A DNA stretch of 64,000 nucleotides from Brucella pseudogrignonensis. GTDB taxonomy: Bacteria; Pseudomonadota; Alphaproteobacteria; Rhizobiales; Rhizobiaceae. Location of the stretch: NCBI RefSeq assembly GCF_032190615.1, contig NZ_JAVLAT010000001.1, positions 620,001 through 684,000 on the forward strand, given 5' to 3'. Below the pieces are notes generated by a model, which did no database searches, was not told where the DNA came from, and saw only the letters and a list, made by a program, of their open reading frames with translations. Within the stretch, counting starts at the first letter, position 1, and each line of letters starts with the position of its first letter. A program made the position numbers and the translations under genes. Shown here piece by piece: positions 17,625-25,656 of this stretch.

Positions 17625-18821
17625 TTAGGCTGCAGAAGCGCTGGCTGTCCCCGTAACAAGGCGACGGAGCATTTCCTCGGCGCCTGGTTCACGCTCCGAA
17701 CGGGCGATGAACCCACCACCAAATACCCGTGCGGTATTGCTATCGTCCGAATAAAGTACGCAAGCCTGTCCGGGTGCAATGCCACTTTCGCCATCAACAA
17801 GTTCTACCCATGTCTTGCCGTCTGCATGATGCAGAACAGCAGGGCGTGGTGGGCGTGTCGAACGGACCTTGGCGAACACTTCCATGCCGCCTTCTGGCAG
17901 GGCATCAATTGCTTGATCACCTAGCCAGTTCACGTCACGCAAAAATACTTTGTGCGTTTCTAGTGCTTCACGTGGGCCAACAATAACCCGCGTATTGGCA
18001 GCATCAAGATGTACCACATAAAGTGGATCACCTGTAGCAACACCAATGCCGCGGCGCTGGCCAACGGTATAATGAACAATGCCGTCATGACGCCCAAGCA
18101 CACGGCCATCGATATGAACAATATCGCCCGGCGTTGCCGCTTCCGGCTTCAGCTTGGAAATGATGTCGGTATATTTACCCTGCGGAACAAAACAAATGTC
18201 CTGACTATCCTGCTTTTTCGCAACGGTCAGACCCATTTCTTCCGCAATCTCACGCACACGAGCCTTTGGCAGGTGACCAAGCGGGAAACGCAGATAATCG
18301 ACCTGATCCTGCGTGGTTGCGAACAGGAAGTAGCTTTGATCGCGATCAGAATCTTCCGGACGGAACATCGCACGATGTTCGCCATTCAAACCACTGCGGA
18401 TATAATGACCCGTTGCCAATGCATCGGCCCCAAGCTCGCGCGCGGTCTGCAACAGATCGGCAAATTTCACGGTCTGGTTACACGACACGCAAGGAATCGG
18501 TGTTTCACCGCTCACGTAAGAATTTGCAAACGTATCGATCACTGCTTCGCGGAAACGCGCTTCATAATCGAGAACGTAATGAGGAATGCCGAGACTTTCC
18601 GAAACGCGACGGGCATCTTCAATGTCCTGACCGGCACAGCATGAACCAGCGCGATGCACAGCCGCGCCATGATCATAAAGCTGTAGCGTTACGCCAACAA
18701 CATCATAGCCTTCACGTTTGAGGATGCCGGCCACAACAGAAGAATCGACGCCACCCGACATGGCGACGACAACGCGCGTGTCTTCCGGCTTTCCCGGCAG
18801 ATCGAGGCTGTTCAGGCTCAT
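17625..18821 (-). CDS. mnmA: tRNA 2-thiouridylase MnmA
   Basis: A 398-aa cytoplasmic enzyme that makes the 2-thio group of wobble U34 in tRNA-Lys, -Glu and -Gln. The N-terminal PP-loop is [10 protein letters not shown]. The catalytic cysteines lie in [12 protein letters not shown] and [16 protein letters not shown]. The central and C-terminal barrels contain [18 protein letters not shown] and [11 protein letters not shown]. The start at 18821 ([11 protein letters not shown]) matches the Brucella protein; the frame is open to 18860 but that stretch has no good start. Single gene, divergent from sciP. Confidence 0.95.
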   Translation of the reverse strand: MSLNSLDLPGKPEDTRVVVAMSGGVDSSVVAGILKREGYDVVGVTLQLYDHGAAVHRAGSCCAGQDIEDARRVSESLGIPHYVLDYEARFREAVIDTFANSYVSGETPIPCVSCNQTVKFADLLQTARELGADALATGHYIRSGLNGEHRAMFRPEDSDRDQSYFLFATTQDQVDYLRFPLGHLPKARVREIAEEMGLTVAKKQDSQDICFVPQGKYTDIISKLKPEAATPGDIVHIDGRVLGRHDGIVHYTVGQRRGIGVATGDPLYVVHLDAANTRVIVGPREALETHKVFLRDVNWLGDQAIDALPEGGMEVFAKVRSTRPPRPAVLHHADGKTWVELVDGESGIAPGQACVLYSDDSNTARVFGGGFIARSEREPGAEEMLRRLVTGTASASAA

Positions 18822-19133
18822 GATTGAATCCAGCTTCCGGGCATAGGCCCTGCTTCTCAAAGTTTAGATTTGCGCCCTATATAGGTCAAACAATGGGTGC
18901 TTGCCAAGATGTCGCAGTAAAAACATCGTCTGATTTGCAGCAATTGCGCCACAATTTCGCGTGACATTTTAAGAAAAATGACTGGTGGTCCAGTTTTTTT
19001 ATGACTTACGCACTAAATAAGGCATTTTTTTGCAAGTGTTACCAGATAGTTACCAGCAGTTTAGGTAAATGTTAAAAGCTATAGGGGTAGTCTCAGTCTC
19101 GATTAGGTCCTTGAGTGTTGTGTAGAGAGTACA
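18822..19133. promoter_or_regulatory. Divergent promoter region of mnmA and sciP
   Basis: Gene-free. On the sciP side GTTACCAG occurs twice (19038-19045 and 19049-19056), exactly 11 bp apart, followed by GGTAAATGTTAA (about 19064-19075), which holds an inverted GGTAA half and a TTAA. A small hairpin (ACTGG-TGGT-CCAGT, 18981-18994) followed by seven T could be a weak terminator. sciP promoters in related bacteria are bound by CtrA; no perfect TTAA-N7-TTAA is visible. Confidence 0.5.
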
Positions 19134-19409
19134 ATGGCCGATCTGACAAGACCGCGTATAAAGTATGTTATCGGTCCCGATGGCAGTCCGCTGACCATCG
19201 CCGACCTTCCCCCCGCCTCGACAAGGCGCTGGGTCATTCGCCGAAAGGCTGAAGTCGTCGCCGCTGTTCGCGGTGGGCTTCTCAGCCTTGAGGAGGCATG
19301 CCAGCGTTATACATTGACGGTGGAGGAATTTCTGGGCTGGCAGTCCTCAATCGACGAGCATGGTCTCGCCGGTCTCAGGACGACCCGCATCCAGCAATAT
19401 CGACACTAA
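19134..19409 (+). CDS. sciP: CtrA inhibitor protein SciP (DUF1153)
   Basis: A 91-aa helix-turn-helix protein of the DUF1153 family. In Caulobacter SciP binds CtrA on DNA and blocks transcription of CtrA targets in G1 cells. The conserved core is RWVIRRKAEVVAAVRGGLLS followed by LEEACQRYTLTVEEFLGWQ; residues before this (IKYVIGPDGSPLTIADLPP) are also typical. The start follows a purine-rich GTAGAGAGTACA. It lies 2-4 kb from chpT and ctrA, so the window holds inhibitor, phosphotransferase and response regulator together. Confidence 0.93.
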   Translation: MADLTRPRIKYVIGPDGSPLTIADLPPASTRRWVIRRKAEVVAAVRGGLLSLEEACQRYTLTVEEFLGWQSSIDEHGLAGLRTTRIQQYRH

Positions 19410-19446
19410 GCTCTTGCTATTTCTTTGAAACGGCAAGATCAAAATC

Positions 19447-19476
19447 AAACCCCGGCCGGTTCACTGGCCGGGGTTT
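19447..19476 (+). terminator. Terminator after sciP
   Basis: AAACCCCGGCC (19447-19457) pairs with GGCCGGGGTTT (19466-19476), followed by more T residues. Confidence 0.88.
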
Positions 19477-19536
19477 TTCTTTTGGTTGATGCGACTATAT
19501 GAGCTTGAAAGACATATGCTTTCGAAGGGTCAACTC

Positions 19537-19833
19537 ATGGCTGGGAATATAGAGATTACAAAACTCGACGCTGCTGATAGCGGTCGCTATGTCGTCAACA
19601 TTGATGGCGATCAAGCGGAGATGACCTATACGAAACCAAGCCCGACGCTCATTTCAATCGATCACACATTTGTGCCCGATTCGATGCGCGGCAAAGGTAT
19701 AGGACAGGCGCTTGCGCTCAATGCCGTAGAAGACGCGCGCAAAACGGGTTGGAAGATCATTCCAATATGCAGCTTCATGCAGGCGCAAGTGAAGCGCCAT
19801 GGCGATTGGGCCGATGTTGTTGCGGAAGACTAG
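19537..19833 (+). CDS. Small GNAT-type N-acetyltransferase (YjdJ-like)
   Basis: A 98-aa compact GCN5-related acetyltransferase of the GNAT/YidJ group. The acetyl-CoA loop is SMRGKGIGQALALNAVEDAR, and the conserved end is GWKIIPICSFMQAQVKRHGDW. The start at 19537 (MAGNIEITKLD) has AAGGG seven bases upstream. The substrate is unknown. It follows the sciP terminator and is probably transcribed alone. Confidence 0.8.
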   Translation: MAGNIEITKLDAADSGRYVVNIDGDQAEMTYTKPSPTLISIDHTFVPDSMRGKGIGQALALNAVEDARKTGWKIIPICSFMQAQVKRHGDWADVVAED

Positions 19834-19875
19834 AGCGCGGATCTGACTAAATCAGATTGAAACGCGATCTACAAC

Positions 19876-20790
19876 TTAGCGCAGATCGCGGATGCGACTT
19901 GCAAGGCTTTTGGGGCGAGAGGTACCGTTGTCCGTTTTCTCAGCATCGAGCAGCTTGTTAATTGGCGAAGCAGCACCTTCTTTGTCGGCTGTAGCAGCGA
20001 CCATTCTTGCTGCCAGAACCGCCATTTCTTCGCGCAACGCGGCATTCTCTTTCAGAATATCTGCTGGTGTGCCTGTCACTGATGCTCTGTCACGCGCGTG
20101 ACGTTCAAGCCGCTCCTGCGCATCAGAAAAATCAGCAATCAGTTTATCGAGCTTCTGCTGCAATTCTGTATTGCGGCGCTTTTCGCTTTTCAGTTCAGTC
20201 TGTGCGGCAGTCAATTGCGTCGAAACCTCATTATAGCGTGCAGATGCATCTTTCCGTTCCCGACGCATTTCGCTCATCTCATTTGTCAAACGGCCATAAT
20301 CGGCCTCTTTGGTACTCAACTCTATACGCAGCGTATCGGTTAGCGCTTCAAGAGATGAAAGGTGTTTTTGCAGCCGCTGCACTTCAGCTTCAACAATTTC
20401 TGCTTCTTCAGCAGCATTATCACGTTCAATGGTGATTTCCGCTATTCGCTTGTCACGCGCGCTGAGCGTTTCGCGGAGCTCTACCATGTCAGATTCGAGC
20501 GTCGCAAAACGCTTGAGCTCATCGTGTTGCTGACCGATCTCAATCAGTTGGCGTGCTGATTTTTCACGTTCCAGCTTGAGTTGCTGCTGCAGCTTGCTGG
20601 CGATAACCGCATGTTCTGCACGCAAGCCATCACGGTCCGCGCGAATTTCTGCAAGAGTGACCGGGAGTTCGGCATGAATCTGCCGCCGCGCCAAGAAGAA
20701 TGCACGGCGCCAGACTGAAGGCCCAAGCAGAACCACGACGAAAACCGCCACGAGAACGCCAAGTATGAAAATAAGCGCTGACTGGATCAC
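19876..20790 (-). CDS. Membrane-anchored coiled-coil protein
   Basis: A 304-aa protein of unknown function. One N-terminal transmembrane helix (ALIFILGVLVAVFVVVLLG, residues 5-23) is followed by about 200 residues of continuous charged heptad-rich helix (roughly 40-235), then a short disordered tail. By architecture it resembles alphaproteobacterial envelope or division scaffold proteins, but no named family is recognised. It sits between the sciP block and eipA, on the eipA strand, 69 bp after the eipA stop codon. Confidence 0.65.
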   Translation of the reverse strand: MIQSALIFILGVLVAVFVVVLLGPSVWRRAFFLARRQIHAELPVTLAEIRADRDGLRAEHAVIASKLQQQLKLEREKSARQLIEIGQQHDELKRFATLESDMVELRETLSARDKRIAEITIERDNAAEEAEIVEAEVQRLQKHLSSLEALTDTLRIELSTKEADYGRLTNEMSEMRRERKDASARYNEVSTQLTAAQTELKSEKRRNTELQQKLDKLIADFSDAQERLERHARDRASVTGTPADILKENAALREEMAVLAARMVAATADKEGAASPINKLLDAEKTDNGTSRPKSLASRIRDLR

Positions 20791-20859
20791 GGCATTTCAC
20801 ATTTAAAAAAACAGGAGCCGCCAGCCATATGGATGACTGGCGACTGTTCATGGTAACGA

Positions 20860-21462
20860 TCAGAACGGGTTCCAGGTCGGTGAAGCGGAAAGCTTCAGAT
20901 AACCAATATTGACACCCAACCGCGCACCAACGCCTGTGCGGATCGGCACCAGCATGATGTTCTGACGCTTGAGTACGTTGAAACCAACGCCTGCAATCAC
21001 ATAAGCCGAACCAGCGACACCGGCATAGCGGCCATAAAGGCTCTGGATGTCGTCGAGATTATACACCAGCATCATAACGCGCGAGCCTTGGCCGCCGAAA
21101 TCCCAGCCGAGCGATGGCCCCTGCCAGAAAGTGCGGTGATCGCCAGCGTTCTTTGTGTAAAGCGTACCTTCACCATAGGTCAGACCGCCAATGAAAGCGC
21201 CGGAGCCTTCTTCACCCAGAATGTAGCCATTGGGGAGGCCAAAGCTCTGGAATGCTTTTTCAACGGCACTGGCAATGCCGCCCGATGTAGAACCAAAAAA
21301 TCTGTGTCCGGAATCAACAATTTCCTGAGACGAATATGTGTTGCTGCTTTGTGCCAGCGCATTGTGCGGCACCGCGATGATGGAGATCATGAAAGCCGCA
21401 ACAAACGCTAAACTATACGCCGCGTTGCGGAACCTGATCTTCGACAGGGACGGTATGGCCAT
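20860..21462 (-). CDS. eipA: Envelope integrity protein EipA (DUF1134)
   Basis: A 200-aa periplasmic protein of the DUF1134 family. A signal peptide (cleavage near NALAQ) is followed by the conserved GSTSGGIASAVEKAFQSFG, GYILGEEGSGAFIGGL and GWDFGGQGSRVMMLVYNL. In Brucella abortus EipA forms a small beta-barrel, is needed for envelope stress resistance and virulence, and its gene is directly activated by CtrA. The divergent chpT and nearby ctrA match the Brucella gene order. Confidence 0.9.
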   Translation of the reverse strand: MAIPSLSKIRFRNAAYSLAFVAAFMISIIAVPHNALAQSSNTYSSQEIVDSGHRFFGSTSGGIASAVEKAFQSFGLPNGYILGEEGSGAFIGGLTYGEGTLYTKNAGDHRTFWQGPSLGWDFGGQGSRVMMLVYNLDDIQSLYGRYAGVAGSAYVIAGVGFNVLKRQNIMLVPIRTGVGARLGVNIGYLKLSASPTWNPF

Positions 21463-21776
21463 TTATAAATTCCTTTTGCCTACCAGCTTCTCTGTCTGAC
21501 GCCCTGTTAAAAGCTTTAGCATGCGCTTCTTATGAACGCTTTTGACGAATCGTGCATATTCTAACCGCGAAATTCTTGTCTAAATCTTTATGCGTCGAAA
21601 TTGGCTTTAGAATGGCAGAAAAAACAGCTTTCTTGCGGCAATCCAGCGTGGCGTGTATCCAGATTCGCAAGGTTCCCGATGATGATTCGTCGGGGTTTAT
21701 GCTCATCAACTCATTGCCGTCTGACATCGGGATAAAAGTCGATCATCAGAGACGGTTCGCGCCTGGAGAAACCACC
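21463..21776. promoter_or_regulatory. Divergent promoter region of eipA and chpT
   Basis: About 310 bp. It contains a TTAAC half-site facing eipA (near 21508) of the kind bound by CtrA, and GANTC methylation sites, for example GAATC at about 21546 and GATTC near 21661. The chpT frame stays open upstream to 21552, but no ribosome binding site or conservation supports the longer protein. Confidence 0.45.
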
Positions 21777-22406
21777 ATGCCATTGCCTGTTACCCTGTCC
21801 GCACTCGATCTTGGTGCGCTTCTGTGCAGCCGTATCTGTCATGACATCATTTCGCCGGTAGGCGCGATCAACAATGGTCTTGAACTGTTGGAAGAAGGTG
21901 GCGCGGATGAAGACGCAATGGCGCTCATCAAATCAAGCGCGCGCAATGCCTCTGCCCGTCTCCAGTTTGCCCGCATCGCCTTTGGTGCCGCCGGCTCTGC
22001 AGGCGTACAGATCGATACCGGCGATGCGCAGCATGTCGCTACACAATATTTCGCAAATGAAAAGCCGGAACTGACATGGGAAGGCGCACGCGTCCTGCTG
22101 CCAAAGAACAAGGTCAAGTTGCTGCTCAATATGCTGCTGATCGGCAACGCTGCTATTCCGCGTGGTGGCTCGCTGGCGGTGCGTCTTGAAAACGGTGATA
22201 CGGACCCGCGTTTCGTCGTTACCGTAAAGGGCCGGATGCTGCGCGTCCCGCCGAAGTTCCTTGAACTTCATTCAGGCGCTGAACCGGAAGAGCCAATCGA
22301 TGCGCATTCGGTTCAGCCATATTACACGCTGTTGCTCGCTGAAGAAGCTGGCATGACGATCTCTATTCACGCCACAGCGGAAGACATCGTTTTCTCTGCC
22401 GAATAA
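21777..22406 (+). CDS. chpT: Histidine phosphotransferase ChpT
   Basis: A 209-aa cytoplasmic phosphotransferase that passes phosphoryl groups from the hybrid kinase CckA to CtrA and CpdR. The dimerisation helix carries the phospho-acceptor His22 in LCSRICHDIISPVGAINNGL. The degenerate histidine-kinase-like C-terminal domain follows (LLPKNKVKLLLNMLLIGNAA). The start at 21777 has GGAGA eight bases upstream and gives exactly the Brucella ChpT length. Divergent from eipA and convergent with ctrA, its phosphorylation target. Confidence 0.93.
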   Translation: MPLPVTLSALDLGALLCSRICHDIISPVGAINNGLELLEEGGADEDAMALIKSSARNASARLQFARIAFGAAGSAGVQIDTGDAQHVATQYFANEKPELTWEGARVLLPKNKVKLLLNMLLIGNAAIPRGGSLAVRLENGDTDPRFVVTVKGRMLRVPPKFLELHSGAEPEEPIDAHSVQPYYTLLLAEEAGMTISIHATAEDIVFSAE

Positions 22407-22423
22407 ATGACAATTGATTATGA

Positions 22424-22453
22424 AAAGCGCAGGGTCAAACCTGCGCTTTTTTG
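22424..22453 (+). terminator. Terminator of chpT
   Basis: AAAAGCGCAGG (22424-22434) pairs with CCTGCGCTTTT (22441-22451), ending in TTTTTT. Confidence 0.88.
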
Positions 22454-22469
22454 TTTAATGCAGCTAAAA

Positions 22470-22497
22470 GAAAAGGCCCCGCCAAAGCGGGGCCTTA
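22470..22497 (-). terminator. Terminator of ctrA
   Basis: AAGGCCCCGC (22474-22483) pairs with GCGGGGCCTT (22488-22497). On the minus strand TTTTCTTTT follows. Confidence 0.88.
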
Positions 22498-22521
22498 TTC
22501 ATTTCAGTCTTGATAAAGCGC

Positions 22522-23223
22522 TTATGCGATTTCGCGCAGCTCTGTGCCATCTGGCTCACGCAGCACATAGCCGCGACCCCAAACGGTTTCGATATAGCTC
22601 TGGCTGCCCGAAACGGCATCGAGCTTCTTGCGCAGCTTGCAGATAAACACGTCGATAATCTTCAGCTCAGGCTCGTCCATACCGCCGTAAAGGTGGTTGA
22701 GGAACATTTCCTTGGTGAGCGTTGTGCCCTTACGGAGCGAAAGAAGCTCAAGCATCTGATATTCTTTGCCGGTCAGGTGTACGCGCTGACCACCAACTTC
22801 AACGGTTTTCGCGTCGAGGTTAACAATCAAATCGCCGGTGGTGATGACCGACTGGGCATGCCCCTTGGAACGACGAACAATCGCATGAATACGGGCAATG
22901 AGCTCGTCCTTGTGGAACGGCTTCGTCATGTAGTCATCTGCACCAAAGCCGAGACCACGAACCTTATCTTCAATGCCAGCCATGCCGGAAAGGATGAGGA
23001 TTGGCGTCTTAACCTTTGAAAGGCGCAGAGTACGCAGAACTTCATAACCGGACATGTCCGGCAAGTTCAGGTCCAGCAAGATGATGTCATAATCATAAAG
23101 CTTGCCGAGATCGATGCCTTCTTCACCCAGATCGGTGGTGTAGACATTGAAGCTCTCGGACTTAAGCATCAGTTCAATGCTTTGTGCGATAGCACTGTCG
23201 TCTTCAATCAAAAGGACGCGCAT
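22522..23223 (-). CDS. ctrA: Cell-cycle master response regulator CtrA
   Basis: A 233-aa OmpR-type response regulator controlling cell division, envelope and motility genes in alphaproteobacteria. The receiver domain (1-120) has the acidic pair D8/D9, phospho-acceptor D51 ([17 protein letters not shown]), and KPFHKDEL with the conserved Lys. The DNA-binding domain (about 125-225) contains [17 protein letters not shown] and [11 protein letters not shown]. CtrA is phosphorylated via CckA-ChpT and inhibited by SciP, both partners' genes (chpT, sciP) being in this window. Its upstream region is rich in GANTC and CtrA half-sites. Confidence 0.97.
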   Translation of the reverse strand: MRVLLIEDDSAIAQSIELMLKSESFNVYTTDLGEEGIDLGKLYDYDIILLDLNLPDMSGYEVLRTLRLSKVKTPILILSGMAGIEDKVRGLGFGADDYMTKPFHKDELIARIHAIVRRSKGHAQSVITTGDLIVNLDAKTVEVGGQRVHLTGKEYQMLELLSLRKGTTLTKEMFLNHLYGGMDEPELKIIDVFICKLRKKLDAVSGSQSYIETVWGRGYVLREPDGTELREIA

Positions 23224-23754
23224 ACTTATCCCCTTTCCGCCGCTGACCAGATTTCCCTCACGGCAGCTGACGGAACTGTCGTTGCCTTAATATGAAGGTG
23301 TCTGCAAATGGTTAACAAAATATGATTCTGGTTGGCAAGCCTTATTCTTTAACTATTAGAAAAAAACCGTATCCAACTGAATCATAAGCAATTCTCTCGC
23401 CCACTCGATACTCATGAATCACATTAAGAAAATCTCTTAAGTGATTCAATTGACTCTAGCTTTCACCTGTTACTCAAAAAGCACACCAAATTTACCGAGC
23501 CTTAATTCCTAACGCGTATGATTAACGTTGCAGGTAAAGAAATGGTTACCAAAAGAGCGGAATATTAACTTTTCGTTTCGCTAAAATTAACCACTCTTAA
23601 CACTGCGTGCTTAGCGAAAGCCCTGAAAAGCAAAGCTTTGCAAAGGTTTAGACGGCACATTACGGGAAAACGACTCCCTTATATGCCTGTTAATAAAGTC
23701 GGGGGGAACGCCCCAACGTGTAGAAAGCTGGTTGGTGTTCAAGGAGTATTGCGT
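23224..23754. promoter_or_regulatory. ctrA / fliJ-like divergent control region
   Basis: About 530 bp without a gene. Five CcrM-type GANTC sites fall within 133 bp (23324, 23379, 23416, 23443, 23452), against an average of one per 256 bp by chance, and a sixth lies near 23673. A CtrA-type half-site TTAACCAT lies on the minus strand at 23309-23316, facing ctrA. TTAACCACTCTTAAC at 23587-23601 faces the fliJ-like gene. GTTACCA at 23545 repeats the motif of the sciP promoter. This fits methylation-timed, autoregulated ctrA transcription. Confidence 0.7.
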
Positions 23755-24147
23755 ATGAAGCCACGTGAAAGCCTCGTCAGGCTGAAATTGTTCCAGGTGA
23801 AGGAAAAGCGCCGCCAACTGGGCCAACTGGACCTGATGATGGGTGAGTTCGAACGGATGGCCGGAGAGCTCGACGCCCAGATTCTATCGGAAGAAAAGAA
23901 GGCAGGTATCACTGACATCAATCATTTCGCTTATCCGACCTTTGCGAAAGCTGCACGCCAGCGTCGCGACAATCTGTTTGGCTCGATTCGCGATTTGATG
24001 CAGCAGAAGGAAGCCGCCGAAGCTGAACTCGTTGTCGCCGAAGCGGATCTCGCGAAAGCAGAAGCGCTGGAAGAGCGTGACGGCGTCAAGGCACCGCGCG
24101 AAATCGTTGAGCGCCCGCTCAACCAGCGTCGCGCGATGATCGGTTAA
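23755..24147 (+). CDS. fliJ: FliJ-like flagellar export chaperone
   Basis: A 130-aa, almost wholly alpha-helical coiled-coil protein. The N-terminal MKPRESLVRLKLFQVKEKRR followed by QLGQLDLMM is the FliJ signature. FliJ links the FliI ATPase to the export gate of the flagellar secretion system. The start at 23755 has AAGGAG nine bases upstream; the frame is open from 23638 but the extension is not FliJ-like. It stands alone, without fliI, opposite ctrA, which suggests CtrA control. Small coiled-coil proteins are easily misassigned, hence moderate confidence. Confidence 0.7.
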   Translation: MKPRESLVRLKLFQVKEKRRQLGQLDLMMGEFERMAGELDAQILSEEKKAGITDINHFAYPTFAKAARQRRDNLFGSIRDLMQQKEAAEAELVVAEADLAKAEALEERDGVKAPREIVERPLNQRRAMIG

Positions 24148-24164
24148 AATAGCCGGAATCAATT

Positions 24165-24208
24165 ACAAAAGGCACGGTATCCGAGAGGGCGCCGGGCCTT
24201 TTCTATTT
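24165..24208 (+). terminator. Terminator after the fliJ-like gene
   Basis: AAAAGGC (about 24167-24173) pairs with GCCTTTT (24195-24201) over a long loop with further partial pairing, followed by CTATTTTT. Confidence 0.65.
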
Positions 24209-24886
24209 TTAAAGCGTCAGCAGATAGTCCTCGAAACGCTGACCTTTCTGATGCCGGAATACTTGCCCATCGCTCACAACATTGGTGATGCGATCAAGTC
24301 GGAAGTTGCGGAAATCATTGCGACTTTCACACCATCCGGTCAACAGCCACACGGCATCAAACATCGTCAACCCGAGCGGCCTTACGCTGCGTTCAGTGGC
24401 TTTGTCCCGAAGGTCCAGATAGTCAATTTTCACGATGACGCGATCTCGAACCGCCCGCCTCAGAAATGATAGATGCAGGTTCGCCTTGCTATGTTCCTCA
24501 GTCATTTTTGATACAGCTCTGAGCGGAAGATTTTTATATCGATCCCCCGCACCCGACTGCATCGTGGCGCTGAGCTTGCCCGACACACGCTGCGCTGCAG
24601 CGGACAATTCTTGATCACCTCTTGCCACAACCAGCCTCACCCCAAGCATAATCGCTTCCAGCTCATCGGCATCGAAGTGCAGTGGCGGCAGAAAATAGCC
24701 CTTCTCAAGCTGATACCCTAAGCCCGACTCGCCTCTGATCGGCGCACCCATGGCCTGCAAAGTCGCCATATCGCGATAAATCGTGCGGGGCGAAACCTCC
24801 ATGAGCTCCGCAAGCGCCTCCGCCGAAACAGGCGCGGACGCAGAACGAAGTCTATCGAGCAAAGAAAAAAGCCGCAGAGTTTTCAT
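24209..24886 (-). CDS. YafY-type HTH/WYL-domain transcriptional regulator
   Basis: A 225-aa regulator. The N-terminal DeoR-like helix-turn-helix is VSAEALAELMEVSPRTIYRD (about residues 20-39). The C-terminal WYL domain reads VIVKIDYLDLRDKATERSVR then PLGLTMFDAVWLLTGWCE, with the usual W replaced in part. WYL domains sense ligands, sometimes nucleic acids. It is divergent from the ABM-like gene, with a strong palindrome between them that is its probable operator. Confidence 0.82.
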   Translation of the reverse strand: MKTLRLFSLLDRLRSASAPVSAEALAELMEVSPRTIYRDMATLQAMGAPIRGESGLGYQLEKGYFLPPLHFDADELEAIMLGVRLVVARGDQELSAAAQRVSGKLSATMQSGAGDRYKNLPLRAVSKMTEEHSKANLHLSFLRRAVRDRVIVKIDYLDLRDKATERSVRPLGLTMFDAVWLLTGWCESRNDFRNFRLDRITNVVSDGQVFRHQKGQRFEDYLLTL

Positions 24887-24906
24887 AGGAAACGTCTATA
24901 CCACAT

Positions 24907-24927
24907 CCCTGACAAAAACTGTCAGGG
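24907..24927. promoter_or_regulatory. Palindromic operator between WYL regulator and ABM-like gene
   Basis: CCCTGACA (24907-24914) is the exact reverse complement of TGTCAGGG (24920-24927), with a 5-base AAAAC spacer. It lies midway between two divergent starts (24886 and 24970). TGACA...TGTCA palindromes are common YafY-type operators. Confidence 0.65.
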
Positions 24928-24969
24928 GGAAGATGTATGTGCGGCACTCCAGATGAAAAGGAGTACCAC

Positions 24970-25566
24970 ATGAACATCCCTTATTATGAAATCGTCGTTT
25001 ACAAAATCAACGATGCCTCAACTGCCGACAAGGAACGCGACAACGCGCGCAAACGCATCAGCACCCTGCCCGGTTTTCTCTCATGGATTCCATTCACCGG
25101 GGCAAGTGATACTGAGGATCGCGCCGATCTCGTGGCATGGGCCTCGATGGATGAAGCACTGGACGCAGCTAAGTGCGTTGGCACCGCACCAGAATTTGCT
25201 GCCTTCAGGGCAACCCTGAAACAAATGGTATCGATAGGCCATTACACAGCACTGGCAACGCCACAACTGCCTGCCACATCTGGCAATGGCATTGAGCTTG
25301 GTCGTTTTCGCCTGAAATCTGGCATAAGCGAACAAGCCATGCGCGAAGCCTATGCCGCGATGGTAAGCAAGCACCTCTCGCATCAGTCGGGCTGGCGTGG
25401 ACAGCATCTCGTCAAACTTGCAGACGGTACTTTCGTTGACCTGGCTTTTGCGGATAACCAAACAATAGCCACCGAAATCTGCACAAGCTGGCAGGGCAAT
25501 TCAGACTGTGACGCGTTTCTGGCACTGATTGAGCCAATCAGCATGGAGTTCGGCACGACCCTCTGA
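24970..25566 (+). CDS. Two-domain dimeric alpha-beta barrel (ABM-like) protein
   Basis: A 198-aa protein of unknown function made of two similar halves (about 1-95 and 100-198), each with the ferredoxin-like alpha-beta fold of the ABM (antibiotic biosynthesis monooxygenase) and related stress proteins. It has MNIPYYEIVVYKINDA at the start, and FLSWIPFTGASDTEDRADLV and SGWRGQHLVKLADGTFVDLA as matching elements of the two halves. The start at 24970 has AAGGAG seven bases upstream. The divergent WYL regulator probably controls it. Confidence 0.6.
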   Translation: MNIPYYEIVVYKINDASTADKERDNARKRISTLPGFLSWIPFTGASDTEDRADLVAWASMDEALDAAKCVGTAPEFAAFRATLKQMVSIGHYTALATPQLPATSGNGIELGRFRLKSGISEQAMREAYAAMVSKHLSHQSGWRGQHLVKLADGTFVDLAFADNQTIATEICTSWQGNSDCDAFLALIEPISMEFGTTL

Positions 25567-25656
25567 CCCGATCATGCCGCTTGATGCGCTTATTGCGCGG
25601 CATATGCCAATTCACGTTTGCATTCCTGCTGCACCTGGTAGTAGGAATTGCGCGCG

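Noticed and set aside
18981-19001. ACTGG-TGGT-CCAGT hairpin followed by T residues, considered as a GntR operator or small RNA terminator
   Set aside because: The stem has only five pairs, the spacing does not fit the FadR/PdhR consensus, and no small transcript start is evident.
21552-21776. 75-residue N-terminal extension of ChpT
   Set aside because: The start at 21777 has a Shine-Dalgarno site and gives the known ChpT length with His22 at the right place.
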